Part shown: piece by piece, positions 9,342 through 22,324 of the stretch
How the letters are laid out: each line of letters starts with the position of its first letter
How positions within the stretch are numbered: the stretch's first letter is position 1
Origin: an uncultured Roseateles sp.
GTDB lineage: Bacteria; Pseudomonadota; Gammaproteobacteria; Burkholderiales; Burkholderiaceae_C
Direction of reading: 5' to 3'
Length of the DNA: 64,000 bases
NCBI RefSeq assembly: GCF_913777145.1
Contig: NZ_CAJYPS010000031.1
Coordinates: 1 to 64,000 of the forward strand
Notes under the pieces: model-generated
Told to the model about the DNA's origin: nothing
Seen by the model: only the letters and a program-made list of their open reading frames with translations
Database searches by the model: none
Program-made: the position numbers and the translations under genes

Positions 9342-11045
9342 TCAGAAAACCTTGAGCAGAGAAATGAACAGGCGCGGGTCTCTGCGCGTGCCATCGCTGT
9401 CTTCGCCCGTGGCGATATTGCGTGCCGGATTGCTGCCTGCGCGCCAGGAAAGGGCGCCGCGTATCAGCACCGTGCTGGCCTTGCCCCAACTGAAGCCCAC
9501 ACCATTGCCTGCCACTGTGTAAGCGTTGGGCGACAACGTCGCCGCACTGGGCGTGTGGTCTCGCTTCACCCGGGCCTGATCACGGAACAACGAGAGGCTC
9601 AACAGCTCGCTGAGCTGGTGTCGCCATTCCAGGCCGAGCAGCGTCGCGTCATCCCCGCTGGGCTCCGCACTGGAATACGCGCGTACACCCGTGCTGCCGG
9701 TGACACTGAGCTTTTCGGCCGAGTCGAGATTGCGATTGCTCGATTGGCCCGTGAGGTTGACCAGCAGGCTGTCGCGACGCGTCAGGCGCTGTATGCGCCC
9801 CAGTGAGTAGCTCAGCTTCTTGAAGCGGCCCTGGCGGTTGGGGCCATTGGCCGCCTGGTCCGCGGCCAGATCGGTGGCCTCGCCGGACAGGTCGAGGCGC
9901 CCCCAGTTCAGCGTCAGCGACCATTGGGTGACACCCCCGCCCAGCAGTTCGTCGCTGAGGTCGCCCAGCAGGCCCAGCCCGGCCAGCTTGATGGTCTTGT
10001 CGTTCAATCGCACGCCAGCCACGGCGTTGTCGAAACGCTTGTGGTCATAGCTCACAAACGTGCCCAGGTTGGCCCCCTGGCTGCGAAGCACCGGGTAGGA
10101 CAGCTGCGCACCCAGGTCCGCTGCCGAGCCGTTGTAGCGCGAGCCGGACAACTCGTAGGCGTAGGTCAGTCGTGAAGCATTCAGCGAGGTGCGCAGGCCA
10201 TCGTTGCCAAGTGGAGCGCTGTAGCCGGCCGAGCCGTAGGCCGAGCCGCTGCTCTTGCTGGCAAAGAGCAGCACCTGATCACCCACGCCCAGGGGGCTGT
10301 TCCAGGACAGGCCGGCCGATGCTCGCCATTCGCCGGTCGCTCGCGATCCGGCGTTGTCCACCTGCACTTGGCCATTCAGCGCCGTTTCGTCCTTGACTGA
10401 CACGACGAGTGCGGTGTCGCCCGCCTGTTCGCCAGGCTCTAGCAAAGAGCTGGCCGACAGGCCGGGCAGGGCGTTCAGCAGACTCACCGCACGCTGCACA
10501 TCGTCGGCACGGACCGGGGCTCCCAACTGCTGGCGCGCGGTCATCATGCGCTCGACGCGTTGTTTGGAGATGTGCCGGCCCGGCGGTTCTTGTTCGACCT
10601 TGACGGTGGAGAGCCGGCCCTCCAGCACCGCGATGGTGACCACGCCATCGGTCAGCGTCTGCTCCGGCAGGTAGACCCTGACCAGATAGCCAGCGGCCTG
10701 GTACTGCCGGGCCACGATGTCGGTGGCCCGGCGCAACTCGGCAAAGCTGAGGGATTGACCCGCAAGCGTTTGCAACTCGGCCTGAAGTTGCGCCTCCGGG
10801 AGCAGGTGGACACCATGGAGTCGGAACCCCTTGACCGCGACGCGCGGACCGTTGTCCTGCCGAGGGGGCGCTCCGGTCGGGTTTGACGCCGCCGCTTCAG
10901 GAGGTTGGGGAGCTTGCTTCTGCCGCTGGGCGTCACGCAGCAACTGGCCGGCGTCGGGAGGGGTCTGGGCTTGCGCACTTCCCAGCAGGCAGGCCGAAGC
11001 GACGGCAGAGTAGAACAGCGCCGCGCGGCGCGTGTGGACGTGCAT
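9342..11045 (-). CDS. ShlB/FhaC/HecB-family TpsB outer-membrane transporter (POTRA plus beta-barrel)
   Basis: 567 aa, signal peptide, POTRA-like VKGFRLHGVHLLPEAQLQAELQTLAGQSLSFAELRRATDIVARQYQAAGYLVRVYLPEQ, terminal Phe (LLKVF), directly upstream of tpsA. Confidence 0.93.
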   Translation of the reverse strand: MHVHTRRAALFYSAVASACLLGSAQAQTPPDAGQLLRDAQRQKQAPQPPEAAASNPTGAPPRQDNGPRVAVKGFRLHGVHLLPEAQLQAELQTLAGQSLSFAELRRATDIVARQYQAAGYLVRVYLPEQTLTDGVVTIAVLEGRLSTVKVEQEPPGRHISKQRVERMMTARQQLGAPVRADDVQRAVSLLNALPGLSASSLLEPGEQAGDTALVVSVKDETALNGQVQVDNAGSRATGEWRASAGLSWNSPLGVGDQVLLFASKSSGSAYGSAGYSAPLGNDGLRTSLNASRLTYAYELSGSRYNGSAADLGAQLSYPVLRSQGANLGTFVSYDHKRFDNAVAGVRLNDKTIKLAGLGLLGDLSDELLGGGVTQWSLTLNWGRLDLSGEATDLAADQAANGPNRQGRFKKLSYSLGRIQRLTRRDSLLVNLTGQSSNRNLDSAEKLSVTGSTGVRAYSSAEPSGDDATLLGLEWRHQLSELLSLSLFRDQARVKRDHTPSAATLSPNAYTVAGNGVGFSWGKASTVLIRGALSWRAGSNPARNIATGEDSDGTRRDPRLFISLLKVF

Positions 11046-11443
11046 GGGTCAACCTCCCTTGAGGACCTCTCCTGCGGCCACTTGAGGGGTCGTTTCGGAG
11101 GTCTATGACCCATCCTAGGGATTTCCCGGTGCCGCCGCCACGTCGTGTTGTGGAATCGCCCCGCGCCATCCCGGAACTTGTTGACGCTTTGTTGCCCGCG
11201 GTTGCTGCCAGGAGCCGCTAGGGCCGAGTGGGACCTGGATTTAGCGCTGTGCGGGCTCGCTGCTGGCACTGTGGCCACGCGGCCGACCGTTCACGTGCTC
11301 GGGTGTGATCCGCTGACGACCTGCTTGAGCAGCCCCTGCCGAAGATCGCAGGGCTCGCGCCAGGACAATTGAACTTGAGGTGAGGTCAGGTCACGGTGCA
11401 TCCGTGGCCCTCGTGTCCGCCTTGAATGCGCAGCCGCAAAAAC

Positions 11444-11477
11444 AAAAGCCCAAGTGGATTCATCCACTTGGGCTTTT
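11444..11477 (-). terminator. Rho-independent terminator downstream of tRNA-Pro
   Basis: Perfect 16-bp inverted repeat aaaagcccaagtggat-tc-atccacttgggctttt. Confidence 0.85.
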
Positions 11478-11487
11478 GATGTGTGCC

Positions 11488-11564
11488 TGGTCGGGGTGAG
11501 AGGATTCGAACCTCCGGCCTCTACGTCCCGAACGTAGCGCTCTACCAGGCTAAGCTACACCCCG
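11488..11564 (-). tRNA. tRNA-Pro (anticodon CGG), CCA encoded
   Basis: Minus strand CGGGGTGTAGCTTAGCCTGGTAGAGCGCTACGTTCGGGACGTAGAGGCCGGAGGTTCGAATCCTCTCACCCCGACCA folds as a cloverleaf; anticodon stem CTACG/CGTAG with loop TTCGGGA. Confidence 0.95.
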
Positions 11565-11590
11565 TTTTTGTTCTTCTGTCTGCTGACTGC

Positions 11591-12586
11591 TCAAGAGTGC
11601 CGCTCAACTGACTGAAGCGAAAATTCTAGCAGACTTTTTGTCCATTTGTTCTGAGGCAGCAAATTCAGTCGTTCGGCTGCATGCTGCGCCTCTGCTCGGG
11701 CCGCCTCGCGGGTGGACTCCAGCGCGCCGGTTTCGCGCACGATGGCCACGATCTCCGGCAGTCGTTCCAGTTCGCCATGCTCGATCGCATGGCGCAGCAG
11801 TTCGCGCTGTGCAGGCGTGCCGCGCTCCATCGCGATCAGCAGCGGCAGTGTGGTCTTGCCCTCGCGCAGGTCGTCGCCGATGTTCTTGCCCAGTTCCTGG
11901 GCGTCGCCTTCGTAATCCAGCACATCGTCGATCAACTGGAAGGCCGTGCCCAGCGCCCGGCCATAGGCGGCGCAGGCTTCCTCGACCTCGGGCGAGGCCT
12001 GGGCCAGCACGGCACCCAGGCGGGCGCTGGCTTCGAACAGCTTGGCTGTCTTGAAGCGGATCACACGCAGATAGGCCTCGACCGTGATGTCGGGGTCATG
12101 CATGTTCATCAACTGCAGGACCTCGCCCTCGGCGATCACGTTGGTGGCCTCGGCCAGCACCTCCAGCACGCGCATGCGGTCCACCGACACCATCATCTGG
12201 AAGGCGCGCGAATACAGGAAGTCGCCCACCAGCACGCTGGCCGCGTTGCCGAACAGCGCATTGGCGGTGGGCTTGCCGCGGCGCAGCGATGACTCGTCGA
12301 CCACGTCGTCATGCAGCAGCGTGGCGGTGTGGATGAACTCCACGACGGCGGCGAGTTCGAAGCGCTCCGGGCGCTCGTAGCCCAGCGCATTGGCGAACAG
12401 CAGCACGAGCTTGGGGCGCATGCGTTTGCCGCCCGCATGCACGATGTAATGGCCGATCTGGTTGATCAGGGCCACATCGGAACTCAGGCGTTGCGCGATG
12501 ACCGCATCGACCTGGGCCATTTCAGCGGCAAGCAGGGCGAGGACCTCGGCAACTTGGGGAGGGGGCGAGGCAGACTCGACGCTCAC
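11591..12586 (-). CDS. ispB: Polyprenyl (octaprenyl) diphosphate synthase
   Basis: 331 aa; GGKRMRPKLVLL, HTATLLHDDVVDESSLRRGKPTAN and FQLIDDVLDYEGD motifs; divergent from rplU-rpmA-obgE as is common. Confidence 0.93.
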   Translation of the reverse strand: MSVESASPPPQVAEVLALLAAEMAQVDAVIAQRLSSDVALINQIGHYIVHAGGKRMRPKLVLLFANALGYERPERFELAAVVEFIHTATLLHDDVVDESSLRRGKPTANALFGNAASVLVGDFLYSRAFQMMVSVDRMRVLEVLAEATNVIAEGEVLQLMNMHDPDITVEAYLRVIRFKTAKLFEASARLGAVLAQASPEVEEACAAYGRALGTAFQLIDDVLDYEGDAQELGKNIGDDLREGKTTLPLLIAMERGTPAQRELLRHAIEHGELERLPEIVAIVRETGALESTREAARAEAQHAAERLNLLPQNKWTKSLLEFSLQSVERHS

Positions 12587-12673
12587 GCTGGACTCTCAAG
12601 CTAGGAATTCGCGAATTATAGAAACGCCAGAAACGCTATCGGACCGGTCGGTGCGGGCCTCACCAGGGGCGGA

Positions 12674-12702
12674 TTGCGTGTTTCGCATTGCGCGGGTATA
12701 CT
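12674..12702 (+). promoter_or_regulatory. Sigma70-type promoter for rplU-rpmA
   Basis: TTGCGT-N17-TATACT located about 130 bp upstream of rplU. Confidence 0.65.
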
Positions 12703-12833
12703 CTTAGGCTCTTTGCATGGTGGGCTGCTGGCCTGCCTGGCGCGAAGAGGCTATCTACACAAAAAGGCCCGGCGAGCGCGGTAGCCACTGCTCGAGCCCA
12801 GGGTGATGCGCCGGAAGGTGCGAAAGGAAACAC

Positions 12834-13145
12834 ATGTACGCGGTCATCAAAACCGGCGGCAAGCAGTACAAGGTTGCTGCTGGCGACAAGGTGAAGGTGG
12901 AGTTGCTCGACGCAGAAGTCGGCGCCGAGGTCACGATCGACCAGGTGCTGGCGGTCGGCAATGGTTCTGAGCTGAAGATCGGTGCTCCGCTGGTCGCGGG
13001 CGCAACGGTCAAGGCGACCGTCGTGTCTCACGGCAAGCACGACAAGGTCCGCATCTTCAAGATGCGTCGCCGCAAGCACTACAAGAAGAGCCAAGGCCAT
13101 CGTCAGAACTACACCGAGCTGCAGATCAGCGCGGTGAACGGCTAA
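12834..13145 (+). CDS. rplU: 50S ribosomal protein L21
   Basis: 103 aa [30 protein letters not shown]... canonical L21. Confidence 0.98.
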   Translation: MYAVIKTGGKQYKVAAGDKVKVELLDAEVGAEVTIDQVLAVGNGSELKIGAPLVAGATVKATVVSHGKHDKVRIFKMRRRKHYKKSQGHRQNYTELQISAVNG

Positions 13146-13180
13146 GCAGCCGTCTTTCGCCACATTTCAGGAGCTAATTC

Positions 13181-13444
13181 ATGGCACAGAAAAAAGGCGG
13201 CGGTTCCACTCGGAACGGCCGCGACTCCAAGCCCAAGATGCTGGGCGTCAAGGCCTTCGGTGGTCAAGTGATCTCCGCAGGTTCCATCATCGTGCGTCAG
13301 CGCGGTACCCGTTTCCACGCTGGCACCAATGTCGGCATGGGCAAGGATCACACCCTGTTCGCCCTGGTGGACGGTGAGGTGTCCTTCACGACCAAGGGCG
13401 CGAACAACCGTTCGACCGTGGTCATCACGCCGATCGCTGAATAA
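13181..13444 (+). CDS. rpmA: 50S ribosomal protein L27
   Basis: 87 aa [29 protein letters not shown]... canonical L27. Confidence 0.98.
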   Translation: MAQKKGGGSTRNGRDSKPKMLGVKAFGGQVISAGSIIVRQRGTRFHAGTNVGMGKDHTLFALVDGEVSFTTKGANNRSTVVITPIAE

Positions 13445-13480
13445 GTGATCCGCTGAGGGGAGATTCGGTCCCCCGAGCCC

Positions 13481-13503
13481 AAGCCCCGGTCCGCCGGGGC
13501 TTT
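13481..13503 (+). terminator. Hairpin after rpmA
   Basis: aagccccgg-tccg-ccggggcttt inverted repeat, short T tract. Confidence 0.6.
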
Positions 13504-13514
13504 GTCATTTCTGA

Positions 13515-15750
<2,236 letters not shown>

Positions 15751-15754
<4 letters not shown>

Positions 15755-16341
15755 GAGCGGGGCGGCTCGCCGTCCGGCGGTACCGCGAAGTCCGTATTGC
15801 CACCGCCGTGGCGCGCGTCGCGATGCGGCGGGCGCATGCCGGCGCGCAGGAAGCGGTTGTGATGGTTCACGCGCGGCAGGAAGCGCGCGAGCTCGGTCAG
15901 CGCCATCTCGTAGACACCGCGCTTGAACTCGATCACCGCCTCCAGCGGCACCCAGTAATCGTTCCAGCGCCAGGCGTCGAACTCCGGGTGGTCGGTCGCG
16001 CGCAGATTCATGTCACAGTCCCGGCCCATCATCTGCAGCAGGAACCAGATCTGCTTCTGACCGCGGTAGTGGCCGCGCGCATCGCGCCGTATGAAGTGCT
16101 CGGGCACCTCGTAGCGCAGCCAGTCGCGCGTGCGCGCGATGATGCGTACATGCTCGGGAGTGAGTCCCACTTCTTCGTGGAGCTCTCGGAACATCGCCTG
16201 CTCGGGCGTCTCGCCATGCTTGATGCCCCCTTGCGGGAACTGCCACGAGTGCGTCCGGATGCGTTTGCCCCAGAACACCTCGTTGCGCTGGTTGAGCAGG
16301 ATGATGCCGACGTTGGGGCGGAAGCCTTCACGGTCGAGCAT
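15751..16341 (-). CDS. rppH: RNA pyrophosphohydrolase (Nudix)
   Basis: [60 protein letters not shown]; Nudix box [23 protein letters not shown]. Start placed at 16341; the longer ORF call (to 18297) is an antisense extension. Confidence 0.94.
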
Positions 16342-16506
16342 AATCAACCTCGAATCTCTAGTTGGTTCGATTATTGCATCGGGCCGCGCCTGTGGAATCG
16401 CCCTCGCTAACCCGAAGATTTCCGCTGGTTCAGACATGACTTCGGCCGGGTTCCCACCCGGCTTTCGTTTTGGCAGGCCCGCCGCCTGCACTTGCTCCGC
16501 CCCGCC

Positions 16507-18252
16507 ATGAAAGCCTCCCAGTTCTTTGTCTCCACCCTCAAGGAAGCGCCTGCCGACGCCGAGGTCGTCAGCCACAAGCTGATGATGCGTGCCGGCATGA
16601 TCAAGCGCCTGGGCGCCGGCATCTACAACTACATGCCCATGGGCCTGCGGGTGATCCGCAAGGTCGAGGCCATCATCCGCGAAGAGATGAATGCCGCCGG
16701 CGCGGTGGAGTGCCTGATGCCGGTGATACAGCCCGCCGAGCTGTGGCAGGAGACCGGCCGCTTCGACAAGATGGGCCCGGAGCTGCTGCGCGTGAAGGAC
16801 CGCCATGGCCGCGACTTCATCGTCCAGCCCACCAGCGAAGAGGTGGTCACCGACATCGCGCGCCAGGAGCTGCGCAGCTACCGCCAGCTGCCCAAGAATT
16901 TCTATCACATCCAGACCAAGTTCCGCGATGAGCGTCGCCCCCGCTTCGGCCTGATGCGCGGCCGCGAGTTCACGATGAAGGATGCCTACTCCTTCGACCG
17001 TGACGTGGAGAGCGCCGGCCGCAGCTACGACAACATGTACGCGGCCTACTGCAAAATCTTCGACCGCTTCGGCCTGGAGTACCGCGCGGTGGCGGCCGAT
17101 ACCGGCGCCATCGGCGGTGACCGCTCGCATGAGTTCCAGGTGATCGCCGAAACCGGCGAAGACGCCATCGTCTACTGCCCCACCAGCGACTACGCAGCCA
17201 ACATCGAGCTGGCCGAGGCGCTGGCGCCTCAGGCCCCGCGCGGCGCGGCCACGCAGGCGTTGACCAAGACGGCCACGCCGGGCAAGAGCACCTGCGAAGA
17301 CGTCGCCAACCTGCTGGGCCTGCCGCTGACGCAGACCGTGAAGTCGCTGGTGCTGGCCACCGACGAACTGGACAAGGACGGCGTCGTCGTGAAGTCCCAG
17401 GTCTGGCTGCTGCTGGTGCGCGGCGATCATGAACTCAACGAAGTGAAGGCCGGCAAGCTTGAAGGCCTCAAGGGCGGCTTCCGCTTCGCGACCGTGGGCG
17501 AGATCGAGGCGCATTTCGGCTGCAAGCCGGGCTACCTGGGCCCCATAGGCCTGAAGCAGCCGGTCAAGATCGTGGCCGACCGCACGGTGGCCCAGATGGC
17601 CGACTTCGTCTGCGGCGCCAACGAGGCAGACTTCCACTTCACCGGTGCGAACTGGGGGCGTGATCTGCCCGAGCCCGACCTGGTGGCTGACATCCGCAAT
17701 GTGGTAGTGGGTGACCCCTCGCCGGACGGCAAGGGCGTGCTGGCCATACAGCGCGGCATCGAGGTGGGCCATGTGTTCTACCTGGGCACCAAGTACTCGG
17801 CCGCGATGAACGCGACCTTCCTGGACGAGAACGGCAAGCCCAAGCTGCTGGAGATGGGCTGCTACGGCATAGGCGTGACCCGCATCCTGGGCGCGGCCAT
17901 CGAGCAGAGCCACGATGCGCGCGGCATCATCTGGCCGGACGCGATCGCGCCGTTCACGGTGGTGATCTGCCCCATAGGCATGGACCGCAGCGACGAGGTC
18001 AAGGCCGCCGCCGAGAAGCTCTACGGCGAGCTTCGGCTTCTTGGCGTGGACGTGCTGCTGGACGACCGCGGCGAGCGCCCCGGCGCGATGTTCGCGGACT
18101 GGGAGCTGATCGGCGTGCCGCACCGTGTGGTGCTGTCGGACCGCGGCCTCAAGGAGGGTCAGGTCGAGTACCAGGGCCGCCGTGACGAGGCCGCGACCAA
18201 GCTGGCCCTGGCCGATGTGCTGGCCCACCTGAAGGGCCAGCTGAAGCTTTGA
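16507..18252 (+). CDS. proS: Prolyl-tRNA synthetase
   Basis: [49 protein letters not shown]...; class II aaRS with YbaK-like insertion. Confidence 0.97.
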   Translation: MKASQFFVSTLKEAPADAEVVSHKLMMRAGMIKRLGAGIYNYMPMGLRVIRKVEAIIREEMNAAGAVECLMPVIQPAELWQETGRFDKMGPELLRVKDRHGRDFIVQPTSEEVVTDIARQELRSYRQLPKNFYHIQTKFRDERRPRFGLMRGREFTMKDAYSFDRDVESAGRSYDNMYAAYCKIFDRFGLEYRAVAADTGAIGGDRSHEFQVIAETGEDAIVYCPTSDYAANIELAEALAPQAPRGAATQALTKTATPGKSTCEDVANLLGLPLTQTVKSLVLATDELDKDGVVVKSQVWLLLVRGDHELNEVKAGKLEGLKGGFRFATVGEIEAHFGCKPGYLGPIGLKQPVKIVADRTVAQMADFVCGANEADFHFTGANWGRDLPEPDLVADIRNVVVGDPSPDGKGVLAIQRGIEVGHVFYLGTKYSAAMNATFLDENGKPKLLEMGCYGIGVTRILGAAIEQSHDARGIIWPDAIAPFTVVICPIGMDRSDEVKAAAEKLYGELRLLGVDVLLDDRGERPGAMFADWELIGVPHRVVLSDRGLKEGQVEYQGRRDEAATKLALADVLAHLKGQLKL

Positions 18253-18860
18253 GCCCGCTGACCCGCCGCGGCGCGCTGGCCCTGCTGCTGGCCGCACCCG
18301 GCCTGGCCCGGGCCGGTGCCCAGGTCGAGGAACCCCTGGCCGACGCGATGCGCTCGGCGCTGACCGCCTCCATCGCGCAGGCCGCGCCGCCGCGGCCGCG
18401 CTTCGATCAGGTGGACGCTCGCATGGCCTATCTGCGCTGGCTGGGCGAGATGAGTGAGCGCCTGAAGAAGCGCAAGACCGAGTCCCAGATCCGCATCGAG
18501 TTCCTGGAGACGGTCTGGTACGAGGCCAAGCGCGCCGGGTTGGAGCCCAGCCTGGTGCTGGGCCTGATCCAGGTGGAGAGCGGCTTTCGCAAGTACGCGA
18601 TCAGCATCGCAGGCGCGCGTGGCTACATGCAGGTGATGCCGTTCTGGACCCGGCTGATCGGCGACGGCGATCCCTCGCGGCTCTTCCACATGCAGAGCAA
18701 TCTGCGCTTCGGCTGCGTGATCCTGCGCCACTACCTGGACCAGGAAAAGGGCGACATGTTCATGGCGCTGGGCCGCTACAACGGCAGCCGGGGTCGCCCC
18801 GAATACCCGCGCGCGGTGTTCGCGGCGCGTCGTCAGTGGCTGCTGCCCGGCGAGACCTGA
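18249..18860 (+). CDS. Lytic transglycosylase (SLT domain), probable TTG start
   Basis: 203 aa; ...[38 protein letters not shown]... SLT catalytic motif; overlaps the proS stop. Confidence 0.88.
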   Translation: MSPLTRRGALALLLAAPGLARAGAQVEEPLADAMRSALTASIAQAAPPRPRFDQVDARMAYLRWLGEMSERLKKRKTESQIRIEFLETVWYEAKRAGLEPSLVLGLIQVESGFRKYAISIAGARGYMQVMPFWTRLIGDGDPSRLFHMQSNLRFGCVILRHYLDQEKGDMFMALGRYNGSRGRPEYPRAVFAARRQWLLPGET

Positions 18861-18941
18861 ACGCGCCGGCCATGCCTTGTGGCATTGCGGCCGGACCGGG
18901 CTAGGCTCCCGCCTTTGCTCACGTTCTGACTGCTGCCGTCC

Positions 18942-21095
18942 ATGTCCGCTGCACGCCGTTTCGCCCCTCTGCTGCTCTCGACCCTGCTGGCCACCGGCTT
19001 TGCCTGGGCCGCGCCGGCCACCGACAACCCGCTGCTGGCGCCCAGCCCGCTGCCGCTGCACTACCCGCCGTTCGACAAGCTGCGCGACGAGCACTTCGCG
19101 CCGGCGCTGGACCAGGGCATGGCCGAGCAACTGGCCGAGGTGCAGGCGATTGCCGACAACCCCGCGGCGCCCAGTTTCGACAACACCATCCTGGCGCTGG
19201 AGAAGAGCGGCCGCCTGCTGAGCCGCACGACCACGGTGCTGTTCAACCTGCTGGGTGCCGATGCCAACCCGGCCCGCCAGCAATTGCAGACCGACTACGC
19301 GGCCAAGCTCGCGGCCCAGCGCGACGCGGTGCAGCTCAATGCGCGGCTGTTCGCCCGCGTGAAGGCGCTGTACGAGCAGCGCGAGCAGGCGGCGCCCAAT
19401 GCCGAAGGAAAGCGCCTGATCGAGCGCTACTACCGCAGCATGGTGCGCGCCGGTGCATTGCTCAGTGACGAGCAGAAGGCCCGCATGAAGGCGATCAACG
19501 GCGAACTGGCCACGCTCAGCGCCCGCTTCAACAAGGCGGTGCTGGCCGAGGTCAACGACTCCGCCGTGGTGGTGGACAGCGCAGCCGAGCTGGACGGCTT
19601 CACGCCCGCGCAGATCGCTGCCGCGGCCGAGGCCGCCAAGAAGCGCGGCCTCGAGGGCAAGTACGTGATCGCGCTGCTCAACACCACCGGCCAGCCGGCC
19701 GAGGCCGAACTCACCAACCGCGCGCTGCGCGAGCGTCTGCACAAGGCCTCCGTTGCGCGCGGCAGCCGCGGCAATGCCAACGACACCACGGCCCTGGTGG
19801 CCCGCGTGGTGGCGCTGCGCCAGGAGCGCGCCGCGTTGCTGGGCTATCCCAGCTACGCGGCCTATGTGCTGGACGAGGAAACCGCGAAGTCGCCCGCCAC
19901 GGTGAACACGCTGCTGCGCCAGCTCGCGCCTGCGGCTGTGGCCTCGGCCCGCGCCGAGGCGGCCGAGCTGCAACAGCTGATCGACGCCGAGCAGGCGGCC
20001 AAGCATCAGCCCAGCTTCCAGTTGCAGCCCTGGGACTGGAGCTTCTATGCCGAGAAGCTGCGCGCAGCCAAGTACGGCTTCGACGAGAGCCAGCTCAAGC
20101 CCTATCTCGAGATCTCCAGCGTGCTGGAGCGCGGCGTGTTCTACGCCGCCGGCCAGCTCTACGGCCTGAGCTTCAAGCGCCGCACCGACCTGCCGGTCTA
20201 CCAGGACGATGTGCGCGTCTACGACGTGATCGATGCCGACGGCAAGCAGCTGGCCATCTTCATCGCCGACCTCTACGCCCGCCCGTCCAAGCGGGGCGGT
20301 GCGTGGATGAACGCCTATGTGTCGCAGAACGCGCTCAGCGGCGACCTGCCGGTCATTGCCAACCACCTCAACATCCCCAAGCCGCCGGCCGGTGAGCCCA
20401 CGCTGCTGACCTGGGATGAGGTGCGCACCATGTTCCACGAGTTCGGCCATGCGCTGCACGGCATGTTCTCCAAGGTGCAGTACCCCAGCTTCGCCGGCAC
20501 CGGCGTGCCGCGTGACTTCGTCGAATATCCCTCGCAGGTGAACGAGGTCTGGGCCGACTGGCCCAGCGTGCTGGCCCACTATGCGCGCCACTACAAGAGC
20601 GGCGAGGCCATGCCGCAGGCGCTGCTGGACAAGGTCACGCGCGCCAAGCGCTTCAACCAGGGTTTTTTGACCACCGAGTACTTGAGCGCCACCATCCTGG
20701 ACCAGCGCCTGCACCAGCTGGATGCCAAGCAGCTGCTGAGCGCCGATGGCGTGATGCCCTTCGAGGCCCGTGTGCTGAAGGAGGAGGGTGTGGACTTCGC
20801 GCCGGTGCCGCCGCGCTATCGCACGCCTTATTTCAGCCACATCATGGGCGGCTACGCGGCCGGCTACTACGCCTACATCTGGAGCGAGGTGCTGGACGCC
20901 GACACCGTGGAGTGGCTCAAGGCCCATGGCGGGCTGAAGCGCGAGAACGGCGACCTGCTGCGCGCCAAACTGCTGTCGCGCGGCGGCAGCGATGATGCGA
21001 TGAACCTGTTCCGCAATCTGGTGGGCCACGAGCCCGACATCAAGCCGCTGCTGGAGCGCCGCGGCCTGGTGGTGCAGCCCGCTGCCAAGCCCTGA
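18942..21095 (+). CDS. M3-family zinc metallopeptidase, peptidyl-dipeptidase Dcp-like, with signal peptide
   Basis: 717 aa; FHEFGHALHGMFS zinc-binding motif; MSAARRFAPLLLSTLLATGFAWA signal-like N-terminus. Confidence 0.9.
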   Translation: MSAARRFAPLLLSTLLATGFAWAAPATDNPLLAPSPLPLHYPPFDKLRDEHFAPALDQGMAEQLAEVQAIADNPAAPSFDNTILALEKSGRLLSRTTTVLFNLLGADANPARQQLQTDYAAKLAAQRDAVQLNARLFARVKALYEQREQAAPNAEGKRLIERYYRSMVRAGALLSDEQKARMKAINGELATLSARFNKAVLAEVNDSAVVVDSAAELDGFTPAQIAAAAEAAKKRGLEGKYVIALLNTTGQPAEAELTNRALRERLHKASVARGSRGNANDTTALVARVVALRQERAALLGYPSYAAYVLDEETAKSPATVNTLLRQLAPAAVASARAEAAELQQLIDAEQAAKHQPSFQLQPWDWSFYAEKLRAAKYGFDESQLKPYLEISSVLERGVFYAAGQLYGLSFKRRTDLPVYQDDVRVYDVIDADGKQLAIFIADLYARPSKRGGAWMNAYVSQNALSGDLPVIANHLNIPKPPAGEPTLLTWDEVRTMFHEFGHALHGMFSKVQYPSFAGTGVPRDFVEYPSQVNEVWADWPSVLAHYARHYKSGEAMPQALLDKVTRAKRFNQGFLTTEYLSATILDQRLHQLDAKQLLSADGVMPFEARVLKEEGVDFAPVPPRYRTPYFSHIMGGYAAGYYAYIWSEVLDADTVEWLKAHGGLKRENGDLLRAKLLSRGGSDDAMNLFRNLVGHEPDIKPLLERRGLVVQPAAKP

Positions 21096-21114
21096 GGCTT
21101 CAGGCACCAAGAGA

Positions 21115-21150
21115 AAGGCCCGGCCCGCTTGCGCGGGGCCGGGCCTTTTT
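21115..21150 (+). terminator. Rho-independent terminator after M3 peptidase
   Basis: aaggcccggccc...ggggccgggcc followed by TTTTT. Confidence 0.85.
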
Positions 21151-21172
21151 GCGAGGCTGGGGTCTGGGTGGG

Positions 21173-21736
21173 CTAGAGCCCGTTCCAGGCCTTGGGCGCC
21201 GCAGCGGCGATGCCGCACAGCTCCAGCACCCGCTCCACGGTCTCGGCCACCATCTCGTCGATGCTCTTGGGGTGGTGGTAGAAGGCCGGCAGCGGCGGGA
21301 AGCAGATGCCGCCCATCTCGGTCACGGCCACCATATTGCGCAGATGGGCCAGGTTCAGCGGCGTCTCGCGCACCATCAGCACCAGGCGGCGGCGCTCCTT
21401 GAGCGTCACATCGGCCGCGCGGGTCAGCAGGTTGTCGCCCAGGCCATGCGCAATCGCCGCCAGCGACTTCATCGAGCAGGGGGCCACCACCATCGCGGCA
21501 GTCGTGAAGCTGCCGCTGGCAATGCAGGCGCCCACGTCGCCGGGCGAGTAGGCGTGGTCGGCCTCGGCCTCCAGCGCCGAGCGATCCAGCCCCAGCTCGT
21601 GGTGGGCGTTCAGGATGCCGGCCGGCGTGGCGATCAGGTGGGTCTGCACCCCCAGCTCGCGCGCGCGGCGCAGCAGGCGCAGCGCGTAAGCTGCACCGGT
21701 TGCGCCCGTCAAGCCGACAACCAAGCGTTGCGTCAT
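21173..21736 (-). CDS. ubiX: Flavin prenyltransferase UbiX
   Basis: 187 aa MTQRLVVGLTGATGAAYALRLLRRARELGVQTHLIATPAG...; typical UbiX. Confidence 0.94.
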   Translation of the reverse strand: MTQRLVVGLTGATGAAYALRLLRRARELGVQTHLIATPAGILNAHHELGLDRSALEAEADHAYSPGDVGACIASGSFTTAAMVVAPCSMKSLAAIAHGLGDNLLTRAADVTLKERRRLVLMVRETPLNLAHLRNMVAVTEMGGICFPPLPAFYHHPKSIDEMVAETVERVLELCGIAAAAPKAWNGL

Positions 21737-21933
21737 GTCATTGCCTTCGGAAGCCGCACAGCGTGTTCGGCAGAGCGCCTCACCCAGCGACTCCCGCGGA
21801 ACCGGCTTTGCCGGGCCGCTGGGAGTTGCCGTGGCCTGAGGCCTCGTCCTTCGCCAGGCACAAACAGTCCTCAGGGCAGTTTGAGTCCGGGCTCAGCCCC
21901 CCTGAGGGGGCACGCGAAGCGCACAGGGGTGGG

Positions 21934-22242
21934 TTAAGCCAGCACCTGCTGCAGCTCGCCCGACTGGTACATCTCCATCATGATGTCCGAGCCGCCGACG
22001 AACTCGCCGTTGATGTAGAGCTGCGGGATCGTGGGCCAGTTGGCGTAGTCCTTGATGCCCTGGCGCACTTCCTCGTCTTCCAGCACGTTGAAGGTCTTGA
22101 GGTCGGTCACGCCGCAGGCCTTCAGGATCTGGATGGCCCGGCCCGAGAAGCCGCACATCGGGAACTGGGCCGTGCCCTTCATGAACAGCACCACGCGGTT
22201 GCTCTTCACCAGGTCGTCAATGCGTTGCTGAACGTCGCTCAT
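21934..22242 (-). CDS. grxD: Monothiol glutaredoxin, Grx4 family
   Basis: 102 aa with VVLFMKGTAQFPMCGFSGRAIQIL and WPTIPQLYINGEFVGGSDIMMEM. Confidence 0.95.
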   Translation of the reverse strand: MSDVQQRIDDLVKSNRVVLFMKGTAQFPMCGFSGRAIQILKACGVTDLKTFNVLEDEEVRQGIKDYANWPTIPQLYINGEFVGGSDIMMEMYQSGELQQVLA

Positions 22243-22324
22243 GGAAATCTCGGAATCGTTGGCAAAACGCCGATTATCCGGCGCCCGCCACAGCCCTTGC
22301 AGCGCACGGCCCTTGGGCCTCGGT

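Noticed and set aside
762-9806. Long plus-strand ORFs (762..3440, 5898..7700, 7866..9806)
   Set aside because: Antisense shadow ORFs over the tpsA/tpsB reading frames; low-complexity Ala/Gly/Arg/His-rich translations without domains.
16342-18297. N-terminal extension of the 848-aa minus ORF 15751..18297
   Set aside because: Only the last 196 aa are RppH; the rest is antisense to proS.
18159-21218. 1019-aa minus ORF
   Set aside because: Antisense to the M3 peptidase and transglycosylase; His/Gln/Leu-rich shadow translation.
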